12,754 bases of DNA from an uncultured Clostridia bacterium (GCA_946533615.1 CAMNBY010000208.1:1-12754); one strand, 5' to 3'; shown: positions 1 through 7,530, counted from the stretch's first letter. Made by a program: numbers and translations. Notes: a model not told the origin generated them from the sequence alone.

Positions 1-21
1 CGTCAGCCTTCCTGCGTCGAA

Positions 22-88
22 TTTAGGCAATCTGACGAAAAATCTGACTGCGCATCTTGCGCACAATGGTTGTGCGGTATTGCCTAAA
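22..88. repeat. Inverted repeat closing a multi-hairpin structure (REP/MITE-like or RNA element)
   Basis: A perfect 10-bp inverted repeat, TTTAGGCAAT at 22-31 and ATTGCCTAAA at 79-88, encloses 47 bp that themselves fold. CGCACAA (60-66) pairs with TTGTGCG (70-76) around a TGG loop, competing with TGCGCA (49-54)/TGCGCA (58-63). TCTGAC occurs twice (31-36 and 43-48), and the left edge CGTCAG (1-6) is complementary to CTGACG (32-37). No T-run follows either arm, so a simple terminator is unlikely. Dense palindromy without coding potential is typical of REP-like repeats or structured RNAs; copy number cannot be judged from one window. Confidence 0.55.
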
Positions 89-93
89 CATAA

Positions 94-229
94 AAAAGCA
101 GAAAGAGAAGAAATTAAATCCAAGAAAATTCTTGGATGTACAAGACCGTACACAGGCGGCTGCCTGCGAAGCCGTAACGCGGCCTGTGCCTGATCCGCCG
201 CAGGCGCTGAGCGTTCTCTTTCTGCTTTT
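94..229. repeat. 136-bp element with 16-bp perfect terminal inverted repeats and internal hairpins
   Basis: AAAAGCAGAAAGAGAA at 94-109 is the exact reverse complement of 214-229. The 104 bp between them contain further stems: TCCAAGAA (119-126)/TTCTTGGA (129-136), TGTAC (137-141)/GTACA (148-152), CACAGGC (151-157)/GCCTGTG (182-188), and GCCTG (188-192)/CAGGC (201-205); some overlap and would compete. The whole would fold as a multi-way junction closed by a long stem. T-rich tracts lie outside the stem on both strands (A6 at 92-97 read as T6 on minus, TTTTATTCTGTTTTT on plus). It could therefore also end transcription, notably of the minus-strand gene whose stop codon lies 10 bp away at 239. 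It may be a MITE, a small structured RNA or a 3' UTR terminator; no known RNA family was recognised. Confidence 0.5.
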
Positions 230-238
230 ATTCTGTTT

Positions 239-742
239 TTACAGGCCCAGAGCCTTTCCTGTGCGCTCTGTAACATATCTTCTGGTGTTCCACCAGCCGT
301 CATGGTCGTAGTAGAAGCGCAGATAGGCCACACCTTCCGCCTGGCAGCTGCGTCTCAGCTTGTAGGGCGAGCTCTTCTCGGAGATGACCTCTACCGCCAG
401 CACCTTTCGGCCGTCCTTATAAAAAGTAAAGACCGTTGCCCTGCCGTTGGGCGCGAACTGCTTATCCAGCTGATAAGCGGGGAACTCTGCACGGTATATC
501 CGCTCAAAGTAATCGTGATAGGCTCCGCCGAAGTTGAACTGGTTCTCCTCGTCCGGCATCACGGGACCCCACGAAAAGCCCGACTGTCCCGACTTTGCTG
601 CCTGCTGAACAGGCGCCTGCTGCGTCTGAGAGCCGCCGTCCGCAGGAACAGGCGAGCCGCCAGCGTCCTTCCAGAACTCGTTGAAAAGATCGTTTGCTGC
701 CTTCTCGGCACCGCCTCCGAAAAGCTTGGATAAAAAGCCCAT
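239..742 (-). CDS. Small protein of unknown function, 167 aa
   Basis: No family is recognised with confidence. The N-terminus (MGFLSKLFGGG) is a short amphipathic/glycine segment. A Gly/Pro/Gln/Ala-rich, probably disordered linker follows at about residues 28-60. Residues 65-167 look like a compact alpha/beta domain with many aromatic and basic residues (FNFGGAYHDYF, VFTFYKDGRKVLAVEV, AYLRFYYDHDGWWNTRRYV). There is no signal peptide or membrane helix, so it is probably cytoplasmic. The start is well supported: AAGGAGG at 757-751 lies 8 nt before the ATG. A promoter of its own lies at 780-808, although read-through from the EAL gene upstream is also possible because no terminator separates them. 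The C-terminal strand-rich core (VEVISEK, then RRSCQAEGVAYLRF) is loosely reminiscent of a restriction-endonuclease-like fold, but the catalytic motif is not clear and I do not assign it. Confidence 0.85.
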   Translation of the reverse strand: MGFLSKLFGGGAEKAANDLFNEFWKDAGGSPVPADGGSQTQQAPVQQAAKSGQSGFSWGPVMPDEENQFNFGGAYHDYFERIYRAEFPAYQLDKQFAPNGRATVFTFYKDGRKVLAVEVISEKSSPYKLRRSCQAEGVAYLRFYYDHDGWWNTRRYVTERTGKALGL

Positions 743-779
743 AGTATTTACCTCCTTGTTATGGAATCTGTCCAGCTAT

Positions 780-808
780 ATAATAGCATATATTACCATT
801 TCTGTCAA
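780..808 (-). promoter_or_regulatory. Sigma-A promoter of the small 167-aa gene
   Basis: On the minus strand, TTGACA (808-803) and TATTAT (785-780) are separated by 17 bp, with an extended -10 TGC directly before TATTAT. The -35 box is a perfect consensus and overlaps the stop codon (807-805) of the upstream EAL gene. Transcription would start near 773, giving a leader of about 30 nt before the ATG at 742. Confidence 0.75.
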
Positions 809-2883
809 GTCTCGGCGCCTTCTGCCCTGCCGTTTTTCATGCGCTCCTCGTAATCCTGCGCAGGCATCGGCTTGGCGAAGTAATAGCCCTGTATCATATC
901 GCAGCCCTGTGCCGCAAGGAAATCGACCTGATCCTTGATCTCGACGCCCTCGGCGACCGTGCGCATATTCAGGCTCTTGGCAAGCTTGATCGCCTCGGAA
1001 ACAACGATCTCGCCGCGGTCGGTGCCTGCGGCCTCTCCGCGGAAGAACTCCGCGTCAAGCTTGAGCACGTCAAGCGGCATATCCTTCAGGGAATTGAGCG
1101 ACGAATAGCCCGAGCCGAAGTCGTCCATCGACACCGCAAAGCCGTACTGCTTTAGCTTTGTGATAGTGTTTATCATGGCGTTCTTGTCGTCAAAGAAGGC
1201 GCTCTCGGTCAGCTCTATCTCGATGAGGCTGTGAGGAGTGCCCTCACGGTCGATCATGTCGCGTATCTGTTCGGCAAGGTCGGGCTCGATGAAATGCGCC
1301 CTCGAAACATTGACAGACACAGGCACGCAGCGATAGCCCATATCCAGCCAGCGCCGCTGATCTCTTGCAACGTGCTGTATCATGTAGTGGTCGATCTCCG
1401 TGATGAAGCCGTTCTTCTCGAATATCGGAATGAACCTGTACGGCGTGATGAAGCCGTGCTCGGGCGACTGCCAGCGGATAAGCGCCTCGGCGCCTCTCAG
1501 CTCTCCTGTCCTCGGGTCGTACTTCGGCTGATAGTAGACCACGAACTCCTCTGCCGCAAGAGCCCTCTGCTGCATCTCGGTGACAGTGGCCTCCCATTTC
1601 TGATCCTCGACCAGCTTGTCCTCGAAGAAGGCCGCCGCCGACTCGCTGCGGTCTTCAAGGGTGGCTCGGGCGCTGCAAGCATTGTTGTAGTCGCTCTCGA
1701 TGTCAACGTCCTTCCGCCTGCCGAGGAAGCCGCCGCGTTCCTCCGGCGGTATCAGGAACACGCCTGCGTGGAAGGCAAAGCCGTGAGCGCCTATCCCGCC
1801 GAGCCCCGAGAGCATCGAGCCGATGCGCCTTTGCAGGGCGTCCCTGTCGGCGTATTCGAGCAGCAGGGCAAAACGGTGCTCGCTGCTGTGGGCGCAAAGT
1901 TCCTTCTTCCCGAGCATTGCGCAGAGCGCGTTGTTTGTTTCGACAAGCCTTGCCTCGCCGTCATCAACGGAATGGCAGACGCAGTACCGCCTGTAGCCCG
2001 CAAGCTCGAGGTCGATGAGTGCAAAGCTCTTTTTGGCGCTCGTTATCCTTCTCAGGGTCTGTTCCGAGCGCAACAGGAACCACAGCCAGTTGTGCCCCTT
2101 TGTCTGCATATCGGTGAAGAACAGCTTGTTGACCCTGTGCTGATTTATCGCCTTCGAGATCGTCGAGATCATCATAACAAGCAGCAGTATCGCGAACAGC
2201 GCTCCCGACACAAGGAACATCACCACAAAGAACACCAGATTTGTGTCCTTAAAGGAGACCTTCGCCTTAAAGAACAGCGTCTCGCCGCTGCCGAGATCAA
2301 CTTCCTCCCAGACGGGAAGCTCCATGCTCACGTCCTCATCTGTCTTGTCCTTGCCCGTGTTCGTGTAAAAGACATCGAACACCTTTCCGACCAGCCTTTT
2401 GTAATCAATATAGATGGCGCCGTCCTCGTAGCCGCCGAGCACGGGGTCCTCGGTGTCGCGGTGCAGGACAGTCGATACTCCCTCGGGAGATCCAAGCAGC
2501 TTTCCGTCCTCGTCAATGTTGCCCTCGAGAGCGATAGCGTAGAGATAGCCCTCCTCGCCGCAGGTGTTTTTTCCCTTTGAATGAACGACCTTGCCGTTCT
2601 TGTCTGTTATGTAATAGTCGGTGTCCATGACATCAAAGGACAGATACCTGTCGCCCTCATCGGTCACGTTCCTGTAAAGCTCGGCCATCTTCCACGCGGT
2701 CTCGTACTCGCCCGTGATGCCCTTGTCAACAGAGAAATAAAGCACCGACACGATGAACACCACCAGCAGCGCCGCCGCAGCGATCGTAACGATCAGGAAC
2801 ATCACCAGCGAGTGCCATATTCTGTTTTTCCTGAGCTTTAAGTATTTCTTTCTTTTTTTCTTTCTCTTGCTTGCATCTGCCAT
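805..2883 (-). CDS. Membrane c-di-GMP phosphodiesterase (sensor, degenerate GGDEF, EAL)
   Basis: Predicted to hydrolyse cyclic di-GMP at the inner face of the membrane. Order in the 692-aa protein: a very basic start (KRKKKRKK); TM helix 1 at about 25-51; an extracytoplasmic domain at about 52-214, probably a sensor; TM helix 2 at about 215-240; a degenerate GGDEF domain at about 251-410, where the signature is replaced by SSEHRFALLL (no diguanylate cyclase activity expected); and an EAL domain at about 435-680. The EAL catalytic set is intact: E466 of EAL, N525 of NVS, E557 of ELTE, D587/D588 of DDFGSGYSS, K608, E645 of AEGVE and Q665 of QGYYFAKP. An active phosphodiesterase is therefore likely, with the degenerate GGDEF possibly a GTP-sensing or structural module. 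The ATG is preceded by only a weak Shine-Dalgarno (AGAAAGAA, 2898-2891, spacing 7). It is transcribed divergently from the beta-galactosidase. The ligand of the sensor is unknown. Confidence 0.93.
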   Translation of the reverse strand: MADASKRKKKRKKYLKLRKNRIWHSLVMFLIVTIAAAALLVVFIVSVLYFSVDKGITGEYETAWKMAELYRNVTDEGDRYLSFDVMDTDYYITDKNGKVVHSKGKNTCGEEGYLYAIALEGNIDEDGKLLGSPEGVSTVLHRDTEDPVLGGYEDGAIYIDYKRLVGKVFDVFYTNTGKDKTDEDVSMELPVWEEVDLGSGETLFFKAKVSFKDTNLVFFVVMFLVSGALFAILLLVMMISTISKAINQHRVNKLFFTDMQTKGHNWLWFLLRSEQTLRRITSAKKSFALIDLELAGYRRYCVCHSVDDGEARLVETNNALCAMLGKKELCAHSSEHRFALLLEYADRDALQRRIGSMLSGLGGIGAHGFAFHAGVFLIPPEERGGFLGRRKDVDIESDYNNACSARATLEDRSESAAAFFEDKLVEDQKWEATVTEMQQRALAAEEFVVYYQPKYDPRTGELRGAEALIRWQSPEHGFITPYRFIPIFEKNGFITEIDHYMIQHVARDQRRWLDMGYRCVPVSVNVSRAHFIEPDLAEQIRDMIDREGTPHSLIEIELTESAFFDDKNAMINTITKLKQYGFAVSMDDFGSGYSSLNSLKDMPLDVLKLDAEFFRGEAAGTDRGEIVVSEAIKLAKSLNMRTVAEGVEIKDQVDFLAAQGCDMIQGYYFAKPMPAQDYEERMKNGRAEGAET

Positions 2884-2935
2884 AGCAATGTTCTTTCTGT
2901 CGTTCTTCCGCGACGGCGGATATTTTGATGCCTGA

Positions 2936-2962
2936 TGTGATATCCGATATGATTATATCACA
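2936..2962. promoter_or_regulatory. Candidate operator: palindrome over the EAL promoter
   Basis: TGTGATAT (2936-2943) and ATATCACA (2955-2962) form a perfect 8-bp inverted repeat with an 11-bp spacer. The repeat covers the -10 box and the predicted transcription start of the EAL gene, a classic repressor position. The half-sites resemble TGTGA-type sites of CRP/FNR-family regulators, but no regulator is encoded in the window and the arms partly coincide with the TATAAT box, so chance is possible. Confidence 0.35.
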
Positions 2963-2980
2963 TTTTATTAAAAAAGTAAA
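2952..2980 (-). promoter_or_regulatory. Sigma-A promoter of the EAL gene
   Basis: On the minus strand, TTTACT (2980-2975) and a perfect TATAAT (2957-2952) are spaced by 17 bp, with an extended -10 TGA in front. The start of transcription would be near 2945, giving a leader of about 60 nt. The promoter is divergent from and close to the beta-galactosidase promoter (3009-3037); only 28 bp separate the two -35 boxes. Confidence 0.7.
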
Positions 2981-3008
2981 GCCTGCGGACTTGTTTTCTC
3001 AGCACCGC

Positions 3009-3037
3009 TTGAAAAGTCCTCTGATTTGTGCTATCAT
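3009..3037 (+). promoter_or_regulatory. Sigma-A promoter of the beta-galactosidase/MATE genes
   Basis: TTGAAA (3009-3014) and TATCAT (3032-3037) are spaced by 17 bp, each 5 of 6 to consensus, with an extended -10 TGC just upstream of TATCAT. The start would be near 3044, about 38 nt before the ATG at 3082. Confidence 0.75.
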
Positions 3038-3081
3038 ATCATTATCGGCTTTGACAGCACCGCCGGAAGGAGGACGAATAT

Positions 3082-6054
3082 ATGGATATATCAAAGATCG
3101 CAGCAAAGGGCTCTGCCAGAAGCTTCATGACACTGCACGAAAACACTGAAATGCCCGAGCTGGGCACCCTGCCGCCCAGGGCTTATTTCATTCCCTTTTC
3201 AGAAGATCAGCAGCCGACGGACGACCGCAGGGACTCGCGCCGCTTCGAGCTTTTGAACGGCGAGTGGGAGTTTGAATACTTTGACAGCATCATCGACCTG
3301 CCCGACGACTTTCCGTCCATGCGCTTCGGGCAGAAGATACCCGTGCCGTCGAACTGGCAGCTGCACGGCTTTGACCGCCCGCAGTATTCAAACGTCAGCT
3401 ATGTCATACCCTTCGACCCGCCGTTCGTCCCCGACGACGACCCCGTGGGTGTGTACAAAAAAATGTACAGTTATATCCCTGACGGGCTGCGCCGCATTCT
3501 CGTGTTCGAGGGCGTTGACAGCTGCCTCTATCTTTACGTCAATGGGCAGTTCGCGGGCTACACCCAGGTGAGCCACAGGCTCACGGAATTTGACATCACC
3601 GGCCTGCTCCGCGATGGCAGCAACGAGATAGTCTGCGCGGTGCTTAAATGGTGCGACGGCACCTATCTCGAGGATCAGGACAAGTTCCGCCTCTCGGGGA
3701 TATTCAGGGACGTGTATATGCTCTCACGCCCCGAGAAGCGGCTCAGAAACTTCCGAATCGAGGCCAACATGAACGGCGGCTTCGCCTTCACGCCCAAGGG
3801 AGCAGCCGCCGAGATCGAGCTGCTTGACGGCGGCGCCTGCCTGCTTTCGGGAGCGGTCGGCGACGGCGAGCGCTTTGAGGCGAAGCTTGGGGCCCCGAAG
3901 CTCTGGAGCGCCGAGACCCCGTATCTTTACACGCTCATCATACGCTCCGAAGGCGAGGTCATCGCCGAGCGCGTGGGCTTCCGCACGAGCGAGATCAGGG
4001 ACGGCGTTTACCTGCTGAACGGGAAAAAGATCAAATTCCTCGGTGTGAACCGCCACGACAGCTACCCCGACACGGGCTATTACGCCGATGAAGCGCAGAT
4101 GCGCCGCGACCTCGAGCTGATGAAGCAGCACAACATAAACTCCGTCCGCACCTCGCACTACCCCAACGCGCCCGAGTTCTACCGCCTCTGCGACGAGTAC
4201 GGCTTCTACGTCATCGACGAGGCCGACATCGAGAGCCACGGCTGCGTAAACGAGTATCAGAACTTCAACTGGGACAGAGAGGGCGGCTACAACGGCATCG
4301 CGCTCATAGCAGGAGACAGGCGTTTCAGGACTCCCATACTCCACCGCCACAGGCTGCTTGTCGAACGCGACATCAACCGCCCCTGCGTGGTGATCTGGAG
4401 CCTCGGCAACGAGAGCGGCTGGGGCGAGAATTTCAAGGCCGGCGCAGAGCTGGTCAAAAAATTGGACAGTTCGCGCCCGGTACACTACGAGAGCACCCAC
4501 TGCCTTGACGGCACACCGAACGACGTTCTCGACATGGTCTCGGAGATGTATATGTCCGTCGGCGACATGATGAGTTACCTTGAGAATAACGCGGAAAAGC
4601 GGCCTCTGCTGCTCTGCGAGTACTGTCACGCCATGGGCAACAGCTCGGGAGACATGGAGGACTACTACCAAACCTTCATGAAATCAGACCGCTTTATGGG
4701 CGGCCTTGTCTGGGAGTGGTGCGATCACGCATTCCCACTTGACGAGTACAAAAATGCGGACACCAAATACGGCTACGGCGGCGACTTCGGCGAGGCTGTA
4801 CACGACGGGAATTTCTGCTGTGACGGGCTTGTGTTTCCTGACAGGACGCCCCACACGGGTCTGCTGGAGGTAAAGCAGGTGTACCGCCCCGTGAGGGTCA
4901 CGGGCGGCAGAGACGGCTTTGTTTTCAAAAGCATACTGCACTTTGCAGCCGCCGACGAGCTTTATGACTGCCGCTACGAGATAACCGACGAGCGCGGCGT
5001 TCTCTGCTCGGGCGAGGTCGCATATTCGCTGCCCGCAGAGGGCGAGTGCAGCGTCACCGTTCCCGAGGCCGCAGCCGACTTTGAGCGCGAGACCTACATC
5101 TGCTTTATCTTCACCGACAAGCGCGACGGCCGCGAGGTCGGCTTCGAGCAGATAAAGCTCTGCGAGGGCAAGGCCTGTGAACGTCCCGCCTGCACCTCCC
5201 TGCCCGAGCTTTCGGAGGAGCCGCTGAGCTTCACGGTAAAGGCCGGCGGAACGCGCTTTGTCTTTGACCGCAGGCGCGGAGAGCTCTGCTCGATATGCAA
5301 GGACGGCCGCGAGCTGCTTGAACGCCCGATGGCTTTCAATTTCTACAGAGCCCCCACCGACAACGACACTATGCGCTGGGACTGGCAGCGAGCCTATCTC
5401 AAGGATCACGATGTAAAGATCTACGAGACCTCGGCCGAGCTTGACAGCGGGAACGGCTGCGCAGTCATCAGGGCATATACGGGCTTCGGCCGCAGCATCT
5501 ACAGGCCGTTTGCAAGGGTAAGAGCCGAGTACCGCATCTACGGCGACGGCAGGCTCAGCGTCTCGGCAGAGCTTGAGTGTGACGAGATCAAGGTCGGGCT
5601 GCTGCCGCGCTTCGGGCTGCGGCTGTTCCTTGACAAGAGCTTTGCGGACGTGAGCTACTACGGATACGGCCCGACAGAGAGCTACTGCGACAAGCATCAG
5701 GCCTGCCGCATCGGCACCTACTCAGCCAAGGTCTGCGAGATGTACGAGCCGTATATCCGTCCGCAGGAAAATTCCTCACACTTCGGGACAAAGCGCCTGA
5801 CGGTAACAAACGGCGCGGACACGCTTGAAGTCAGCAGCGGCGCAGGCTTCTCGTTCAATGTGAGCGAGTACACACAGGAGGAGCTCGCAGGCAAGGGGCA
5901 TCGCCACGAGCTTGAAAAGTGCGGCTGCACCGTGCTTTGTGCAGACTTTGCAATGGCAGGCGTGGGCTCAAATTCCTGCGGCCCGAAGCTTGCGGAGAAA
6001 TACCGCGTGCCCCTCAGCGGAAGCTTCGCGGCACTTGACTTCGAGCTGAAATAA
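3082..6054 (+). CDS. lacZ: Beta-galactosidase, glycoside hydrolase family 2 (LacZ type)
   Basis: Retaining exo-beta-galactosidase that splits lactose and related beta-galactosides. The 990 aa agree with the five-domain LacZ layout (E. coli enzyme 1,024 aa): sugar-binding jelly roll about 50-210, Ig-like domain about 215-300, TIM barrel about 305-590, second Ig-like domain about 600-700, and large C-terminal beta-sandwich about 715-990. The acid/base Glu is E444 in LGNESGWG, the nucleophile E513 in LCEYCHAMGNSSG, and N323-R324-H325-D326 is the family signature; PSNWQLHGFDRPQY is the substrate-site loop of domain 1. There is no signal peptide, so the enzyme is cytoplasmic and the sugar must be imported by a transporter not in this window. 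The start is clear: AGGAGG (3068-3073) lies 8 nt before the ATG. The MATE gene follows after 10 bp, suggesting co-transcription. No lac-type regulator or permease is adjacent. Confidence 0.96.
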   Translation: MDISKIAAKGSARSFMTLHENTEMPELGTLPPRAYFIPFSEDQQPTDDRRDSRRFELLNGEWEFEYFDSIIDLPDDFPSMRFGQKIPVPSNWQLHGFDRPQYSNVSYVIPFDPPFVPDDDPVGVYKKMYSYIPDGLRRILVFEGVDSCLYLYVNGQFAGYTQVSHRLTEFDITGLLRDGSNEIVCAVLKWCDGTYLEDQDKFRLSGIFRDVYMLSRPEKRLRNFRIEANMNGGFAFTPKGAAAEIELLDGGACLLSGAVGDGERFEAKLGAPKLWSAETPYLYTLIIRSEGEVIAERVGFRTSEIRDGVYLLNGKKIKFLGVNRHDSYPDTGYYADEAQMRRDLELMKQHNINSVRTSHYPNAPEFYRLCDEYGFYVIDEADIESHGCVNEYQNFNWDREGGYNGIALIAGDRRFRTPILHRHRLLVERDINRPCVVIWSLGNESGWGENFKAGAELVKKLDSSRPVHYESTHCLDGTPNDVLDMVSEMYMSVGDMMSYLENNAEKRPLLLCEYCHAMGNSSGDMEDYYQTFMKSDRFMGGLVWEWCDHAFPLDEYKNADTKYGYGGDFGEAVHDGNFCCDGLVFPDRTPHTGLLEVKQVYRPVRVTGGRDGFVFKSILHFAAADELYDCRYEITDERGVLCSGEVAYSLPAEGECSVTVPEAAADFERETYICFIFTDKRDGREVGFEQIKLCEGKACERPACTSLPELSEEPLSFTVKAGGTRFVFDRRRGELCSICKDGRELLERPMAFNFYRAPTDNDTMRWDWQRAYLKDHDVKIYETSAELDSGNGCAVIRAYTGFGRSIYRPFARVRAEYRIYGDGRLSVSAELECDEIKVGLLPRFGLRLFLDKSFADVSYYGYGPTESYCDKHQACRIGTYSAKVCEMYEPYIRPQENSSHFGTKRLTVTNGADTLEVSSGAGFSFNVSEYTQEELAGKGHRHELEKCGCTVLCADFAMAGVGSNSCGPKLAEKYRVPLSGSFAALDFELK

Positions 6055-6064
6055 TTAACATACG

Positions 6065-7441
6065 GTGATAGACTTGGAGACTGTTTCAAAGGAAGACAAA
6101 CGAATATACGTCCTGCGGGACGAGCGGCCTGCGCTGGCTGTGGTCAAGCTGGGCGTTCCGCTGATCGCAGGCATGATAATCATGGTGCTCTACAACCTTG
6201 TGGACACATATTTCATCGGGCTGATGCACGACGACTACAGGCTTGCGGCAGTGAACCTTGCCTACCCCGTGATGATGGTGACGATCGCGATCTCTAACAT
6301 GGTAGGCTCTGGAGCATCCTCGCTGATCGCACGGAGCCTCGGCGCAGGTGATGACGAAAAAGCCTGCCGCAGCGTAACTGCGGGCTTCTCGCTGACGGTC
6401 TTCAACAGCCTGATCGTGACCGCTCTCGGGCTGGCGCTGCTGCCCGTGATCGTCCGCGGCCTCGGCGCCAAGGACAACACCTTCGCCTACACCGAACAGT
6501 ATGTGTCCGTTATCATTATGGGAAGCATCTTCACGATGGGCAGCTACACCTTTGGCCAGCTGCTGCGCAGCGAGGGCTCCGTCCGCTACTCGATAATGGG
6601 AATGATCGCGGGAACGGCTGCGAACATCGTCCTTGACCCGATCTTTATCTTTGCGCTCGGGCTCGGGATAAGAGGCGCCGCCATCGCAACTATCCTCGGG
6701 AACGCCGTGAGCATGGGCATCTCGGTGATGTACTATCTCAGGGGAAAGACCCTGCTGCGGCCGTCGGTCAAATATATCCGCCCCACCTCCGAGATCCTGA
6801 AAGAGATCTTCTGGGTGGGCGTTCCCGCAACGCTCGAGACCCTGCTGACCTCGGCGGCGTATATCGTAAACAACAACCTTGCCGTGGACTACGGCGAGCT
6901 TACCGTCGCGGCAATGGGCGTTTCGCAGAAGCTGCTCTCCCTCGGGAACTATGTTTATCAGGGCTACGCCGCAGGCACCCAGCCGATAATGGGCTATAAC
7001 TACGGTGCCCGTCGCTACCGCAGAATGATAAGCGTCCTGAAAGCGGGAGTCCTTGTATGCAGCGGCACCGAGCTTTTCATAATGCTCGTCTACGGCATCT
7101 TCGCGCCTCAGCTGATCGGCCTTTTCAGCGACACCGACGAGGTCATACGGATCGGCAGCCGCGTGCTGAGGACGATCATGTGGATACTGCCCTTCGTCGG
7201 CGCGGTGTCGATGAGCAGGATGTCCTTCCAGGCTATGGGCAAGCCCCAGTACGCCTTTGCGATAACTCTTGTACGGCAGCTCTTCCTCTACGTTCCGCTG
7301 CTGCTGATACTGAACAAGGCCTTCGGCTTCGGCGGAATGATCTGGGCGCAGCCCGTCACCGAGCTGATAATGATGACCGCCTCCGTGGCGCTGCTCTGCC
7401 GCGTAATCAGAAAAGAAGAAGCCCTTGCAGAGGGAAGATGA
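6065..7441 (+). CDS. MATE family multidrug/metabolite exporter
   Basis: Polytopic inner-membrane antiporter of the MATE family, expected to expel cationic compounds or drugs using a Na+ or H+ gradient; the real substrate cannot be read from sequence. The 458 aa are typical of the family and hold about twelve hydrophobic segments in two six-helix halves. The N-half starts with PLIAGMIIMVLYNLVDTYFIG; the PxxLETLL segment and the GxxPIMGYNYGARRYRRM loop in the second half are typical MATE features. The start is uncertain: GTG at 6065 has no good Shine-Dalgarno, while TTG at 6074 would be preceded by GGTGAT (6064-6069). Both keep the whole transporter domain. Translation may be coupled to lacZ, whose stop lies 10 bp upstream. 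No clear terminator follows; a promoter for the next operon comes immediately after. Confidence 0.93.
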   Translation: MIDLETVSKEDKRIYVLRDERPALAVVKLGVPLIAGMIIMVLYNLVDTYFIGLMHDDYRLAAVNLAYPVMMVTIAISNMVGSGASSLIARSLGAGDDEKACRSVTAGFSLTVFNSLIVTALGLALLPVIVRGLGAKDNTFAYTEQYVSVIIMGSIFTMGSYTFGQLLRSEGSVRYSIMGMIAGTAANIVLDPIFIFALGLGIRGAAIATILGNAVSMGISVMYYLRGKTLLRPSVKYIRPTSEILKEIFWVGVPATLETLLTSAAYIVNNNLAVDYGELTVAAMGVSQKLLSLGNYVYQGYAAGTQPIMGYNYGARRYRRMISVLKAGVLVCSGTELFIMLVYGIFAPQLIGLFSDTDEVIRIGSRVLRTIMWILPFVGAVSMSRMSFQAMGKPQYAFAITLVRQLFLYVPLLLILNKAFGFGGMIWAQPVTELIMMTASVALLCRVIRKEEALAEGR

Positions 7442-7460
7442 CAGAAGTTAAAATTAAGTA

Positions 7461-7489
7461 TTGCAATTTTTTAATATATGTGTTATAAT
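7461..7489 (+). promoter_or_regulatory. Sigma-A promoter of the pyridoxamine kinase operon
   Basis: TTGCAA (7461-7466, 4 of 6) and a perfect TATAAT (7484-7489) are spaced by 17 bp in an A/T-rich gap just after the MATE stop codon. A start near 7496 gives a leader of about 35 nt before the ATG at 7531. Confidence 0.65.
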
Positions 7490-7530
7490 GAAATGTAATC
7501 TATGCGAATATGCGAAAGGACTTGATCTTA

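Noticed and set aside
57..311. 84-codon plus-strand frame in the left intergenic region
   Set aside because: It runs through the inverted repeats and into the antisense of the 167-aa gene, has no ribosome binding site and no protein-like pattern.
1231..2580. Long plus-strand open frame opposite the EAL gene (449 codons), with smaller ones beside it
   Set aside because: It is a shadow of high-GC3 codon use on the opposite strand; no ribosome binding site or protein family is recognisable, whereas the EAL frame has all catalytic motifs.
2936..2962. True CRP binding site
   Set aside because: Half-sites look like TGTGA but the spacing (11 bp between 8-bp arms) is unlike the CRP consensus, the host is probably a Firmicute without classical CRP, and one arm overlaps the TATAAT box. 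Kept only as a generic operator candidate.
3724..5697. Minus-strand frames of 315 and 337 codons inside lacZ
   Set aside because: These are antisense shadows of a complete GH2 enzyme with both catalytic glutamates.
7442..7475. Terminator after the MATE gene (AAAATT/AATTTT)
   Set aside because: The stem is purely A/T and weak, and overlaps the -35 region of the next promoter, so it is unlikely to end transcription.
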